A stretch of 64,000 bases of DNA from Arcuatula senhousia (lineage: Eukaryota > Mollusca > Bivalvia > Mytilida > Mytilidae), in NCBI GenBank assembly GCA_963971305.1, contig OZ020308.1:37911275-37975274 (forward strand), read 5' to 3'. The position numbers and the translations under genes are program-made. The notes under the pieces are model-generated. The model was not told where the DNA came from and ran no database searches. It worked only from the letters and a program-made list of their open reading frames with translations. Shown in pieces: positions 1-11,622 of this stretch. The number at the start of each line of letters is the position of its first letter. The first letter of the stretch is position 1.

Positions 1-67
1 AGTACGAGACAATGTCTGTAGAAGATATGATTAGACGGGCAGGAGGAAGAAAGTCTAAGATTTTAGG
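1..67 (+). CDS. CTSC: CTSC exon, 5' truncated by window edge
   Basis: Reads [15 protein letters not shown] then RKSKIL from position 3, matching the end of the DPP1 propeptide just before the catalytic domain. The donor is GTAATG at 68 (phase 2). The joined codon with the exon at 1342 gives Gly, followed by RPSPAKP. Confidence 0.85.
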
Positions 68-3000
68 GTAATGAAAGAAGCAAAGATACACAAAACATAA
101 AAAACAAAAAATCAACCAAATAGAAATCAACAACGCGAACTCAAGTCATAATGAGAGTGAGCTCAGGTGCTCTGGAAGAGTAAGCAGTTCCAGCTTGCTA
201 TAACACACATTGTAACATACCATTAGCGTTCTTAATAATTGAAGGTAAGATTAACAATACGGCGTTTTAACCAAGGAAACAAAATATTCAGGTCAGTAAA
301 CAGACCCCCATACACAGGATTTTGCAAGGGGGTGCAAATTTTATTGGCAAGGTGTCTGAGACCAGGGTCTGAGATAGCATATGTCATACCAAGTGTCAAC
401 TTTTCTAGTCAGAGTTGAATTAAACATGGAGCTTGATATACTTGTTGGTTTTCAAAGGGGATGGAACCAATTGATTCTTAGCAATTATTAATGTATTGAT
501 TCCCAAGGGTATAATAGTGGCTAGAACTGATTTCTAAACAGTTTCATTTCAAGATTTTTTTAATCTATCAAGCCTAGGACATGAATGAGTGGATAATAAT
601 TATTAAAGGTGGTTGAATTTGTTGATGAAAATGGAGTGGACAAAATTTGGACAAGATATGATTTATAAGTGCTAAATTTGGCCCCCTAATTTACCATTTT
701 TTTTAAATGATTGAACTAAGGTTGAATTATTCTAGATCAGTTCTTAGATAAACAAGGTATAGTAAAATAACATTAATTTTAACTAAATCTTGTTTATTAC
801 GTCACAGTGACGTCATCAAATTATGTGAAAAAGAAATTTTTGTGAATAAGTGTTAAAATCATGCAAATTTTGAGTAGTTTTTCGTAAATTTTACTATGAG
901 CCACACCGAGTACCACAAAGATATTTTTGTGGTTTGTTGCTATATTGAAAATGATTATCTACATAAATTATTGTAGTGGTACTCTGTGTTGCTCATAGTT
1001 AAATTTGCTGAAAACCACATCAAAATCGCAGGTTTTTTGCAGTTTTTCATCAAATCACGATTTTAAAGCCACTTTGGATAACTATTTTAACATCATAATG
1101 GATCAATTTAAACAAAATAATGCTGATATAGTAAAGTTAAACTAATTTAAAGTATACATCATATACTTTTAGCTCATTTTAATAATTTCAAAATTTGGGG
1201 GCAAAATTGGGCTCTTATCATATCTTGTCCTTTAACAATTGTGAAGGCTGCCATGCATAGCAGCATTTTCTACATTCTGTTTAATGTGAAGTGCTTATAA
1301 ATGCACCAATTACTGTAGCATTTTATGTATTTATCAATTAGAAGACCCAGCCCAGCCAAACCAACAAGAGAACAGACAAAAGAAGCCATGTCATTACCAG
1401 ATTCATTTGATTGGAGGAATGTTAAGGGCATGAACTTTGTTTCACCAGTCAGAAATCAGTGTAAGTTCTGTACATTGCTTGGAGAAAAGTTTTGTTTTGT
1501 GTCTTTTTCACCAAATCATGTTGATGAAACAATTTTTAACCCCTTGGTGGCTCAAATGAAAGAAATACATCATATATATGAAGATGTGTGTAAAGAAATT
1601 TCATTGCACTCTTATATCATTCAGACGAGATAATTTAAAAAACATAGGGTGTCTGATAAAGGTTAATCAAGAAAAGCGCTTCACACGCAATGAATTTTTG
1701 CTGTTGTACACTTATCAAAATCATTTCAATATGTGGATGGTTTTTTTCTGGCACATATTCCATATTCCTTCGTTTTTAATAGAAGTTTATAATGTTGCCT
1801 GCAATGTGTTGCAGAAGCGACATTTAGGGGTTACTTTGGAACCATCCGTTGTCCTGTGGCGTCACAAAAATTTCCGTCACAGTTTTCCAGGCAACTACAT
1901 GCCACATGTTTTAAGACGCAGGCGACATATGCCTTCCAAGACTGCCAGTCTAGTTTTGAAACTTGTCTTTACCCAGGGCGATTACAGGAGGAGGGGCCCA
2001 TCCCATTTTGTCAGAAATGGTTGGACATACATGTATAGGAAATTGTTGAAGCACGGCCAGTGGGCCAATTGGCCTCTACTTAGCCAGTCAGTTGGCCTCC
2101 CTTTTTTAAATGACCAGATCTGCCACAGTGACTGTTTAGTTCTTTTGTCTATTATTAGCCGAGTTGCAACGAAGTTGAACTCGGCTATTGTGATGATGAT
2201 GGCGGGCGGCTGGGCTGGCGGCTGGGCGGGCGGGTGGGCGTCAACAATTGGTTTCCGGACCATAACTCAAAAAGTTGTGAACCGATTTTAATGAAACTTT
2301 GGGATATTGTTACATATTATAAGAGGAGGAACCCTATTGATTTTGGGGTAAATCCGTTCAAGGTTAAGGTCACAGCAACAGAAAATCCTTAGAAAATTTC
2401 TTGAATAAGTGGTTTCCAGACCATAACTCAAAAAGTTTTCAACTGATTTTAATGAAACTTTGTAATGTTGTTACCAATTATAAGAGGAGAAATCCTAATG
2501 ATTTTGGGGTAATTTTGTTTAAGGATTAAGGGCAGAACGGCAGAAAAACATGGTTTCAGGACAATTACTCGAAAAGTTCTCAATAAATTTTATTAAAGTT
2601 TTGGCATAATGTTGCAAGCTACATTGTATATGGACGGTTGAATTCACAAAATTTTTCATGCGTGATTGGAAGGGGTTTTTAAAAATGAAGACAAGGAGAG
2701 TTTTGGTTAATAAAATACGGCAACTCGGCTTTTGCACCCATGTGCATATTGATTTTTTTATCTTTTGTACATTACAAACTGACTCATAATTTAACTTTAT
2801 ACACAATTAATGAATTATAAAATAATTGATTAAAATTCCATAATTAAATTCATCTTTATTCTTATACATTGTAGTGTCCTGTGGTAGTTGCTATGCATTT
2901 GGGTCATTAGCTATGAATGAAGCAAGATGGAGAATCATGACCAATGGCACCATGACTCCCGTTTTTTCTACCCAAGATATTGTAGAATGTAGTGAATACT

Positions 3001-6000
3001 CACAAGGTATATTATATCTGTAGCCTTATTTCAGTGCATTAAAATGTTAAATAGCATCCAGCAGTTTCAGAGCTTTTTGGTATGACATCTCTTAAATTAA
3101 CATGGAGAGCATGTGTCAATAAAAGGTATTTTGTGAGATATTTCCAAATAGGATCTTTTGCTTTGAAATTTTAGCTTCACATTTCTTATGAAGTATATCA
3201 CATTTGAACCAGGTGGCATCACATTTTTATACGACCGCAAAAAATTATGCGATCGTATTATGTTATGGCGATGTCGTTGTCGTTGTCGTTGTCGTCGTCT
3301 GTAGACATTTGGTTTCCGTGCGATAACTTGAGTAAATATTGACCAATTGTTATGAAATTTTGATACGATGTTTGTTACCACTAAAGGAGGGTTGGTCTTG
3401 TATTTTGGGTTTGTGGTCCCTACCATTTTAGAAAAAAGGGCTAAAATGGGCTAAAACGGGTGTATTGACAAAACTGTTGTAAAATGTTTATTATTCATTT
3501 GATTTTGAAAATTCTTATTTTTTTATTAAACTCCTCATTAAATTCTGTCAACTAAATGTGTCAATGGTTTTAATATATATTGCACCCTTACATTGCTACA
3601 GGGGGTCAAAAAGGGGCCACACCCCAAAAATCGACTTTTTTATTTGTGGTCCGATTTTGAAAATCTTTTTTTCATTGGAATCCTTGTGAAAATCACTGCC
3701 TGTGATTTTCATTCAGATTTGCAATATATCTAACCATTTTCGAGAAATCAGGGGTCGAAGGGGCAAAAAACGCCATTTTTATTTAAAGTTTGTCCAGGTA
3801 AATAAATTTAGCTGTAGTGGACCAGCCAATTGTTATGAAGATTTAATATGATGGTTATATCCACTCAAGGAAGGTTGGTACTGTATTTGGGGTTTGTTGT
3901 CCCTACCGTTTATAAAAAAGGGCCAAAAGGGGCTAAAACGGGTGCATGACAAAACTCTTGTAGAATGTTTGAAAACTCTTTTTTGTTGAATTGCTCATTG
4001 AATTCTGTCACCTAAATGTGTTCATGGTTTGAAAATATATTGCACCTTTACATTGCAGAGGGGGCCAAAGACATGCAACACATATAATATCAACTTTTTA
4101 TTTTTGGTCCGATTTTCAAAATCTCTTTTTCATTGAAATCCATGTGAAAATTCCACCCCGTATTTTTCAATCAGATATGCAATCATTTTTACTTTTTTTT
4201 TTGAAAAAATAGGGGTTGAAGGGTTGAAAAGAACCAAACATGTCAATTAATATATAAGACTTTTTATTAGATGTTGATGTAAATATATATGTGTCAAATA
4301 TGCATTTTAAAGTCAACCACAGGGTGCATGTGTCAAAAAGCTTTAAAAGTCCACCATGGGCTGCATGTGACCAAAGCAATAGATGATCCATATTGGGCTT
4401 CCAACGTACAGGGTTCAACATGTTGCGGTCGTATCATGCTGCGCTCGGCGTAGCTTTTTTTATTAGGATGCTAAAAGGACATGGTGAGAACACTGTTTTA
4501 TGGAATAAGAGTTAGTAACAAAACCCACATAAATTAATTGCACTTTAAAATTGACAATGGCTAGCAGCCTTCAATAAAATAAGTGTTCACAGCTCTTTGT
4601 TTTGCTATGCACCAGGTCCTAGATTAAAAATTCAATGCATATGATACAAAACATATCAAAGGGCCTAGGTGGTCGACTGGTCTAAGGCGCTGGTTAAAAT
4701 ACCACACTATTGGTCACTTACCAATTACCACTTGTCTACAAAAAATGAAGTGTTCCCACCTGTATGTAATTAGATTTGTCAGTTACCTGTCCCCTCGGGT
4801 ACTCTGGTTTCCTTCACCAATAAGACTGACCGCCCTACATGGCCAAGGTGTGTTGAAAGGGAGTTAAACATCAACACACACATGCAAAACAAACAATATA
4901 AATTAAAAACTATTAAAAAAAAAACCCTATCAAACATAAGCTTTAATTGTAAAAGATTCTTGACTTAGGAATGAAGCAATTTAGTGAGGGAATTCCAAAG
5001 AGAAAAGGAATATAAATTTGAAATAACATGTACTGTCTTATAATTAAAAAAAAATAGAATGAAACAAAATTTGCAATAAACCCCAATTAATTAAAAAAAG
5101 TTTTTTAAGGCCCAATCTATGAAAGTAGGGGAATATACAATATTCAGGTCTGTCTGTCCGTCATTTCCTTCATTCCTCCTTCAGTCCCAAATGTTGAAAG
5201 ATTTTGTCTTTTGGACAAATTTGTGTTCAGTTTAAGATTTTATGAAAGTTGATTGAAATATTAGCATGATCATGATGATGAAATTAGTTGCATCTCCATA
5301 GCACACTAATGTAGTTCATATTTTTATAACTGACAACTGGTTATAGTGTCCAACGACCTGGATATCCTTTGTGCTTTCACTTAAGTTTACAACACAAAAG
5401 TTGGCAGCAATTACAATTTCTTATTTTGTAAAAAGGAAGGAAAATATGTATGCATGACACAAAACTACATGTATGGCAAATATTAAAATAGAGCAATGGA
5501 ACAGCGGATTTATTGCTGTTCTTCGCGATCATGATAAAGTCATAGAGAGAGGCATTCAATGTGAATGCTAGAATCTCATACATATTTAAACCACCATTTC
5601 CAAGTACATTTCTTGCACATCATATCATTATCTATTAAATTCTCTTTATCTGTTCTTTTCCCATAGGATGTGAAGGTGGATTCCCCTATCTTATAGGAGG
5701 TAAATATTCAGAAGACTTTGGCTTGGTAGAAGAATCATGCAACCCTTACACAGGGAAAGATGGAACGTGTAAAACTGATAAGACTTGTATGAGACATTAT
5801 TCAACAAAATATAAATATATTGGAGGATTCTATGGAGCGTAAGTTATTTATCAGTTAGAAGTATGTCATACTTTAATTAATTTTGAAAAAGTAGATCTCT
5901 AATAAATCTAAAAACCTAAAGCTTGTAGGTAATTTGATTAAACAGAAAATAACAATTACAGAATAGGCCCATAGCCAGATACTTCTGAAAAGGGGTGTGG

Positions 6001-6800
6001 TTAACAGATCATGAGAAGGTGTTAGGAATAAAAGAAACTTTAACCAGAGGTGAAAATTATATTGATTTAAAAAATTCCTATGAGTGTCTAACATTTTTTT
6101 TTTAAATGGGGACATGATCATACCCTTTGCACTGCACTGGATTTCCATTTCTTACAGCAGGGGTATCACATGTGAGCATAAGCTCACAGATTCACTTGTT
6201 TTAGATTTACATACATTGTATGTTAAAAGGTCACCTCTTTTAAATACACTTTGAATACATAGTGCGCAAGAATTTTTTTGCACAGGTACCAATTTCTATG
6301 TTTATTTGGGGTCAGGAAAACCATGAAATTTAAATTCCCATAAATAAATAAATCTTGCATTTATTTTTATGATTAATTTGTTATAATTACAACCAATCCT
6401 TAAAATTAATGTAATAATTTATCCACAAAAACTGATACATTTGTACCACCAATAGTTAATGTTTTCTTTTTTCAGATGCAATGAAGAACTGATGAAAATC
6501 AACCTACACAAGAATGGTCCAATGGCTGTATCTTTTGAAGTTTACGATGACTTTTTCCATTACAAATCAGGGGTATACAAACACACAGGCCTTAAAAACA
6601 GTTACAATCCATTTGAAATTACAAACCATGCTGTACTGCTTGTGGGCTATGGCGTTGATAGCATGTCTGGGGAAAAGTTTTGGACCATCAAAAACAGCTG
6701 GGGGACGTCCTGGGGAGAAGATGGGTTCTTTAGGATTTTGAGAGGGGCTGATGAATGTGCCATTGAAAGTATTGCCGTCCAGTCATTTCCAATTCTTTGA
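1..6800 (+). CDS. CTSC: Cathepsin C / dipeptidyl peptidase 1, C-terminal five exons
   Basis: Lysosomal papain-family (C1A) exopeptidase that removes dipeptides from protein N-termini and activates other proteases. Five exons join in frame: 1-67 (cut by the window edge), 1342-1460, 2875-3006, 5667-5838 and 6476-6800, giving about 270 C-terminal residues plus a TGA stop. The family has about 460 residues, so the signal peptide and exclusion domain lie upstream, outside the window. Visible landmarks are SFDWRN and FVSPVRNQ at the start of the mature heavy chain, CGSCYAF with the catalytic Cys at 2889-2891, [11 protein letters not shown] with the catalytic His at 6627-6629, KNSWG with the catalytic Asn at 6693-6695, and DECAIES near the C-terminus. 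Cys-to-His is 147 codons and His-to-Asn 22 codons, the same spacing as in the human enzyme. The YNPFE stretch just before the His matches the light-chain start of the family. The gene appears intact and functional. The introns carry several mobile elements. Confidence 0.96.
649..1230. mobile_element. Foldback MITE in first CTSC intron
   Basis: Starts with GGACAAGATATGAT at 649 and ends with its reverse complement (ATCATATCTTGTCC with one base change) at 1230. Inner inverted segments also pair: ACTATGAGCCACACCGAGTA near 892 with TACTCTGTGTTGCTCATAGT near 982. Most of the ~580 bases could fold into one long hairpin. It has no ORF, as expected for a non-autonomous DNA element. The flanking target duplication is unclear. 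Confidence 0.7.
1342..1460 (+). CDS. CTSC: CTSC exon with heavy-chain start
   Basis: The acceptor is ATTAG ending at 1341 and the donor is GTAAGT at 1461. It encodes the end of the propeptide and the start of the mature heavy chain ([12 protein letters not shown] then NFVSPVRNQ). A longer open reading from 1325 to 1633 is only intron read-through. Confidence 0.93.
1648..1790 (+). repeat. Dispersed repeat X, copy 1
   Basis: Shares GGTTAATC-AGAAAAGCGCTTC and ATATGTGGAT, TTTCTGGCACATATTCCATA with copies at 46500-46640 (minus) and 48166-48310 (plus). This copy is the most diverged of the three. The function and the type of parent element are unknown. Confidence 0.75.
1845..1935 (+). repeat. Dispersed repeat W, copy 1
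   Basis: CTGTGGCGTCACAAAA, then GTCACAGTTTTCCAG and an ACATG box, resemble 62477-62530 (CTGTGGCGTCGCAAC, then GTCACAGTTTTCCAG). It is a short shared segment with no coding signal, lying in the second CTSC intron. Confidence 0.5.
2157..2735 (+). mobile_element. Hairpin-headed element, family I
   Basis: The 5' hairpin is AGCCGAGTTGC (2157-2167) paired with AACTCGGCT (2178-2186). A GAT/GGCGGGC-rich linker follows. Three diverged units then begin at the shared GGTTTC-GGACCATAACTC motif at 2249, 2411 and 2551 (periods 162 and 140). The 3' end has GCAACTCGGCT at 2720-2730, an exact reverse complement of the 5' terminus, followed by T's. It has no coding capacity. It lies in the CTSC intron. Confidence 0.75.
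2875..3006 (+). CDS. CTSC: CTSC exon with catalytic cysteine
   Basis: The acceptor is TTGTAG ending at 2874 and the donor is GTATAT at 3007. The exon encodes [18 protein letters not shown] and ends at CSEYSQ. The catalytic Cys codon is 2889-2891. The codon split across the junction with the previous exon is TTG (Leu), where human has Ala. Confidence 0.95.
3229..4459 (+). mobile_element. Hairpin-headed element, family E
   Basis: The head is ATACGACCGCAA (3229-3240) with TGCGATCGTAT closing the hairpin at 3248-3258, followed by a GTCGTT trinucleotide run. TTGCGGTCGTAT at 4423-4434 is an exact reverse complement of the head. A small GCTGCGC/GCGTAGC hairpin and a T-run follow. Two ~485-base internal repeats share the 'TGTGGTCCCTACC' and 'GGTCCGATTTT' blocks. 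There is no real ORF. It lies in the third CTSC intron. Confidence 0.78.
4661..4885 (+). mobile_element. tRNA-derived SINE
   Basis: Begins with a tRNA-Leu-like head GGTGGTCGACTGGTCTAAGG with a box A shape. Its 3' half has the block common in molluscan SINEs: CCTTCACCAATAAGACTGAC, then GTGTTGAAAGGGAGTTAAAC, then a CA-rich tail. No good box B is left, so it is an old degenerate copy rather than a tRNA gene. Confidence 0.65.
4886..5666. other. Rest of third CTSC intron
   Basis: AT-rich intron sequence without a convincing coding, RNA or terminal-repeat signal. A short GTCTGTCTGTCCGTC run near 5150 resembles the linkers of the hairpin-headed elements and may be a remnant. The last 20 bases form the pyrimidine-rich acceptor tract. 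Confidence 0.5.
5667..5838 (+). CDS. CTSC: CTSC exon, heavy-chain middle part
   Basis: The acceptor is CCATAG ending at 5666 and the donor is GTAAGT at 5839. It encodes [20 protein letters not shown] and ends with YIGGFYGA, the conserved Cys-rich heart of the DPP1 heavy chain. Confidence 0.95.
6476..6800 (+). CDS. CTSC: CTSC terminal exon with catalytic His and Asn
   Basis: The acceptor is TTTTTCAG ending at 6475 and the stop is TGA at 6798-6800. It encodes [20 protein letters not shown] through [27 protein letters not shown] and [10 protein letters not shown]. It holds the heavy/light chain junction and two of the three catalytic residues. Confidence 0.96.
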
Positions 6801-6960
6801 ATTGATAAATTGATGATAATGTGATTAATGTGCTATGTAAATTGTCATTCCAAAACAAAATTCTCATGTTTTTTATTGCCATTTTGTTATTTCTAAAAAG
6901 TGCTAAGCATTTTGTATCAAATTATATATATATATAAATGTATTATTTTCATTGAATTTT

Positions 6961-6966
6961 AATAAA
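6961..6966 (+). promoter_or_regulatory. Poly(A) signal of CTSC
   Basis: AATAAA lies 160 bases after the CTSC stop, following an AT microsatellite-like stretch. It is the first canonical hexamer downstream, so it is the likely 3' end signal. Confidence 0.7.
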
Positions 6967-7129
6967 AATGCTCAATTTGATTTGTATCTGTCAAGATATG
7001 CCAGGGTATTTAGACTAAATTTTTATTCAAAAATCCTGGATTTATGAGGTAACAAACTTTATTCTTCTGAAAATCCCTCTCCAGTTTGAAGATTATGAAT
7101 GTTACATTTTTAGCTGAACGCCTTTAAGC

Positions 7130-7426
7130 CTACTCTTATCAATCACTACAAAGGGGTAGAAGGTAGAAGAGTAATTATAAGGCTTAGGAATTGCTGATTA
7201 TGATGACCAAAATCTTGAGATTTTCAGCAAAATTTTATACAAATTCTCTTGAAATCAAACATTAGATACTTTGTTATTATTTCTGAAAAAGTTATGCCAA
7301 ATATTATGGTTTTGGAAGAACTAATATAAACATCTATGGAATTCATAATTAACAAGTATTGTGTTAACATAGTTGGTGTTTATTCATTTACAATAACTGT
7401 TTCACACTATTCTAAATCTACTTTTT
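7130..7426 (+). repeat. Direct repeat pair Y, copy 1
   Basis: The stretch from ACATTAGATACTTTGT through CATCTATGGAATTCATAA to ACATAGTTGGTGTTTAT matches 61510-61650 at roughly 80% by eye. It sits just downstream of the CTSC 3' end, 54 kb from the second copy. The origin is unknown. Confidence 0.65.
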
Positions 7427-7660
7427 AGCTCATATGAGCTGACGCCTTATTTTAGCTATTAATTGTAATCACTTGGTGTCTGTCTTCTGTCTGTCAACTT
7501 TCTATAAAGACGTTCTTCTCCAAAACAACTGAAGGGAATGCTTTCAAACTTTGTGCACTTGTTCTTTTTGATGTGATCTACCAAATTTGTGCATGCCGAC
7601 TAACTTTCAATTACATAAATAGTCTTTTATGAGAGGTTTTCAAATTGACATGAATAGATA
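7427..7660 (+). mobile_element. Hairpin-headed element remnant, family J
   Basis: TTTTT precedes the perfect palindrome AGCTCATATGAGCT (7427-7440). A GTCTGTCTTCTGTCTGTCAAC linker and a CAAACTTTGTGCACTT block follow, like the start of the other hairpin-headed families here. No 3' terminus was found, so it looks truncated. Confidence 0.45.
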
Positions 7661-7674
7661 TAAAGAGATGTGGA

Positions 7675-7835
7675 ATAAGTGTACTCAACACAATCAACAT
7701 TAAAGAAACGGAAATTCAAAAATCACAATGGAAAGCAGCCATCATCAGTCTTCAACATGACCAGAGGTCACTGGTTACTGTCTTGCATTGGCCCAAGACT
7801 AAAAATACTTTGGTTTGAAGCTACATGAGTATCAG
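7675..7835 (+). repeat. Dispersed repeat V, copy 1
   Basis: TGTGGAATAAGTGTACTCAA opens a block that is repeated at 13481 (TGTACGCGACAC version) and, in shorter form, at 46674. All carry the GTGGAATAAGTGTAC core. This copy and 13481 also share TTCAAC-AG-CA and ATTGGCCCA further on. Confidence 0.65.
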
Positions 7836-8196
7836 CATCCGTACAGATCACTTTCAAGAGCGTCTCATTATGTAAGCTTCTAAAGTCATGATCGACGGAC
7901 TGAGAATTTATACTGATTTGTCCAATGTTAAAGCTTTTCTTTCCTCTGTATTATGGACCAAAGTGTATTGTCTGTATCTTTCATTGATGTTTTTTTGTTT
8001 CATACATCCGTGATTGTTAGATGGTTGAATTTTGATTTCCCCAAGCTTAGCACGCTTTAGCATTAGTACTTTAAATATGTGTTTGAGAACACACCAAAGC
8101 TATATCATATTTGTAAATTTCAAAGTTGGTAAATCTATAAAGTTCCTCCTACCCCATACACAGGATGATCTTAGTATTTGGGTTCCAGTTCAGTAT

Positions 8197-9115
8197 ATTT
8201 GTTCGCGAGCCCAACTGAGTTGGGGAGGGGATATAGCGTTTTGTTCGTTGGTTCTTAAGTACGATCTTAATGGTTTTTGTTTTGTCAATAACTATTGAAC
8301 AAAACTTCATGGAAGGATGATATTTGGTCAGTAGGTACATCTTTGATGGAAGTCAGCATCAGTATCAAAATGAGTCACATTGACCTACATTTTCCGCATG
8401 AATGACACAGGTTAAATTTAAGGTCCATGTATCAGCAACTGCAAGTGAAAGAGAGATTATATTGGCCCAGAAGTTACATCTTATATCTTACCCAGTATCC
8501 ATACAAAAATATTGTTAGCTTTATCTTCATTTTCCGCGTGAATGACTCGGGTTTTAAGTTTTGCTTAAGGTCCATATCTCAACAACTGCGAATGATAGTG
8601 AAAGATGTTGGATCAGTGGGTACATCTTGGAAAGTAACCAGCATCCTTACCAAAATGAAGTTACCTTGACCTACATTTTGCGCATAAAAGACGGGTTAGA
8701 ATTTTAGTGAATGTCCACATCTCAGCAACTGCAAGTGATAGAGATGATTTTTGAGTCATTTGGTACATCTTGGATAGTAACCAGCATCCGTAATAAAATA
8801 AAGTCACCTTGACCTACTTTTTTCAGATGAATGACGCAGGTTAAAGTTTTGGTTAAGTTCCACATTACAAAAGATTATATTGGGTCAGTAGGTACATCTT
8901 GGAAAGTAATAAGCAGTTATACCAAAATAAGGTCAACTTGACCTACATTTTCTTCACTAATGACTCGGGTTAATATTTTGGTTAAAGGTGCATATCGCGG
9001 CACTCCAATTGATGAAGGAATGATATTCTGAAACTGGGTAAATATTGGAAAGTAATTTTAACATCTGTTCAAGATTTAGGTCCATTTGACATTTTACTGT
9101 TACGGGCGAGGGGGT
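8197..9115 (+). mobile_element. Element with ~143-bp tandem units
   Basis: GAGCCCAACTGAGTTGGGGA (8209-8228) forms a head hairpin. Downstream the motif TTGACCTACATTTTC-GC-TGAATGAC-C-GGTTA recurs at about 8381, 8524, 8667, 8810 and 8939, a period of 129-143. Each unit contains CATCTCAGCAACTGCAAGTG and GGTACATCTTGGAAAGTAA variants. The apparent ORFs are by-products of the repeat. Confidence 0.65.
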
Positions 9116-9291
9116 TAGCTGTCGTGTGCGACTGCTTCATTTCTTTATTACAGGTTGCAAACTTCTTTGTAAGACTTTTGTGGAAAATGAATAACTTAAA
9201 AGGTATTATAGGCATCTTGGAATCTGATATTCAGTATGCAGACACTGGTTGTGGAATACTAAAGACCTAGATAGACTGTGGATGAGTTTCA

Positions 9292-9336
9292 AAGTGGTGC
9301 CGACAGGCGAGACAAACTCTTAATGACCACACTTGT
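9292..9336 (+). repeat. 3' tail of family C element
   Basis: GTGCCGACAGGCGAGACAAA, then CTTGTTT, matches the 3' end of the complete C element at 24275-24318 (GTGCCAGCAGGCGAGACATA). Only the tail is recognisable. Confidence 0.6.
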
Positions 9337-9339
9337 TTA

Positions 9340-11600
9340 TTACACCACCATTGAAATTCAGTATTCATTTGTATAGGACCGCCCGAATTACAGATAATTT
9401 GAAGGACTGGTCATACATGCGAAATTGTCAGGTATCTTTAACTACAATGAACATTGTGTCCAGCTGCGTCAAGCGACACAAACATCTAGCTGCTACCAGT
9501 TTATTGAAGCAACATTACTAAATAGCACAGGAGTAAGATATTTTGTCAATTGCTTTATCCTATAAAACCATATAGTATAGCAATACTATGTATGCATCTA
9601 TGATATCTTCTGCGATTTGGAAATATAAAGGTGTTTACATAAATTGAACATACATGCTAAATATCTGTCATATATATAGTTTCTTATCAGCTTGTGACAC
9701 AGATGTTTGATTTTTGCATAAAATACCATATTGTGTGAAGCAATTTTGTGCTCCTAGATCACCGAATGCTTAGTTTTGATCATGCAAGGCATAATTTTGC
9801 TTAGGCTTGACTCCACATATTTCATACTTGCATATTGTTATTTATATCGTTTGAAAGTGATTTACACTTAATAAACATGTAACTACCTGTTTCAAAAGTT
9901 AAGGCAGCCGCTATAAAATTAATCTTTTATCAAAATGCATCTGATTATAATTCCACAACTCAAATTTGTGTTAAATTTTAACAAATAAATTTGTTTAAAA
10001 TAATGCAATTTGATTGGACAATTTGTTTTCATATCCCAATGGAAAAAAACATGGGGGAAATGCCCATTTGTTTAAAGGAAGTGCCACCATTTAAAAGTTC
10101 TTTAAATTTATAACATTTCATGGTATTTTAATCGTTTTGAAAAATTATTCATAAGGAATGACTGATATATTTTTTTGTTTCATTTGGGATATGGGAAAAA
10201 AATTGCATTTTTGTCATACCCCAATGAAGAAAACAATAATGACATTCATTACTTGAATGGGTTCAACAGTTAACTAATTCAATAAAATATCTGTGGCGGA
10301 TCCAGAAATTTTCAAACAAGAGGGTGCACAATAAAAAAAAACGTCTGGAACTTCGTGTTTCACAAAATCTTTATGATTCATATTTGCATAATTTCTTAAA
10401 ATGATCTGAATGATTTTCAAAGTTTTATGTAGCAATACATGGACTTTGTGTTTGACTACAAGAAGGTACCCATTTCTTATCTGCAACTACTTCTAAACCC
10501 CTTCAATATTTGTAGCATACTTTTTAAAATTAATTGATATTTATTTGCTCACGTTTTTTCTAGTTTAAAATTATTTCGAAAAAAATATATGGCAGAGATA
10601 TTTCCCAACACAGTTCTATTTATTATCCACATGTAAGCTCAAACGTCATGGCGAACTCTCCTTAATACTGATATGCCATGGCACAAACTTGACAATATAT
10701 GAATAATCTGGGGTGACGGTTATGTTTACGGATTATACTCGTGCCTCTCTGAAGCGGTGATATACTTTTTACCTACGTTCGCCAACTTATAAAAAATAAG
10801 GCCTATATCGTTAATTGTGATGTAATAATGACGTCACATTTAGCGGTCTTATTTGACATTTAATAGAAAATATCTTCAATTTTAAATGGTTTCAGTGCAT
10901 ATTTTCCTTTAGAAAACATTGGGCTCATAAAAACAACAACTTCAAACTTTCAGAAATGATGGATTTCATCATTTTACATATTTGATTCAAGTATTAATTT
11001 GTTGTTTAGATGCGCCCACCTTTTAAAGACCAAAATGTGTGTGAAAATCAGCAAAAACCAATGAAATAAGGACATTTTCTGTAACTTATAGCTGTTTAAG
11101 TTATTGAATTTGCAAAACAACTAAATTGATATTACAAAAGCTTATCATTTTCTTTGAGCCTTATATTTGATCAATGTTTCAGTAACTTTAGTTATGCTCA
11201 GTTCTAATTTCATGGTAAATTTTGGGCCAAAAATGTGAATTATTGCCACTGACTGCACGAAGAAGTTTGAGGTGTTTGTTATGAAATGAAAGGTTCTGAA
11301 AGGTAATTTTAGCAAATGTACATTCTTAAATAATTTTAATGTTCCCTGCAATATTTATTTCTAATATTTAAGCAATTTATAGATGATTTTATCGTTTACG
11401 TACCTGGTGTACTCCCATCTAGGTCAAATATCGACTCTCTCTACGTTAAAAGCGAATATCCCCTACGTTTTAGCGACTCTCCTGTTGTAACGCTAATACC
11501 AGGTGATTTAGATAATTATGCTGGTTCTGACAGAAAAGACGGATGTGACTATGTAACCGAAATTGTTACATGTATTGTGTTTGCTGTGTTATGATAATTT
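9340..11600. other. AT-rich intergenic stretch
   Basis: No coding, RNA or clear terminal-repeat signal was found. ORFs here are under 75 codons with no recognisable domain. ACCTGGTGT near 11402 and ACCAGGTGA near 11500 are short opposed motifs that may mark an old insertion but are too short to call. Confidence 0.5.
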
Positions 11601-11622
11601 ATATTAATAACAGCCTACATTT

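Noticed and set aside
1325..1633. 102-codon ORF starting [10 protein letters not shown]
   Set aside because: It is the CTSC exon 1342-1460 read through both splice sites into introns; the donor GTAAGT at 1461 ends the real coding.
4661..4740. tRNA-Leu gene
   Set aside because: The box A-like head is present but there is no acceptor pairing or box B; the downstream block identifies a SINE.
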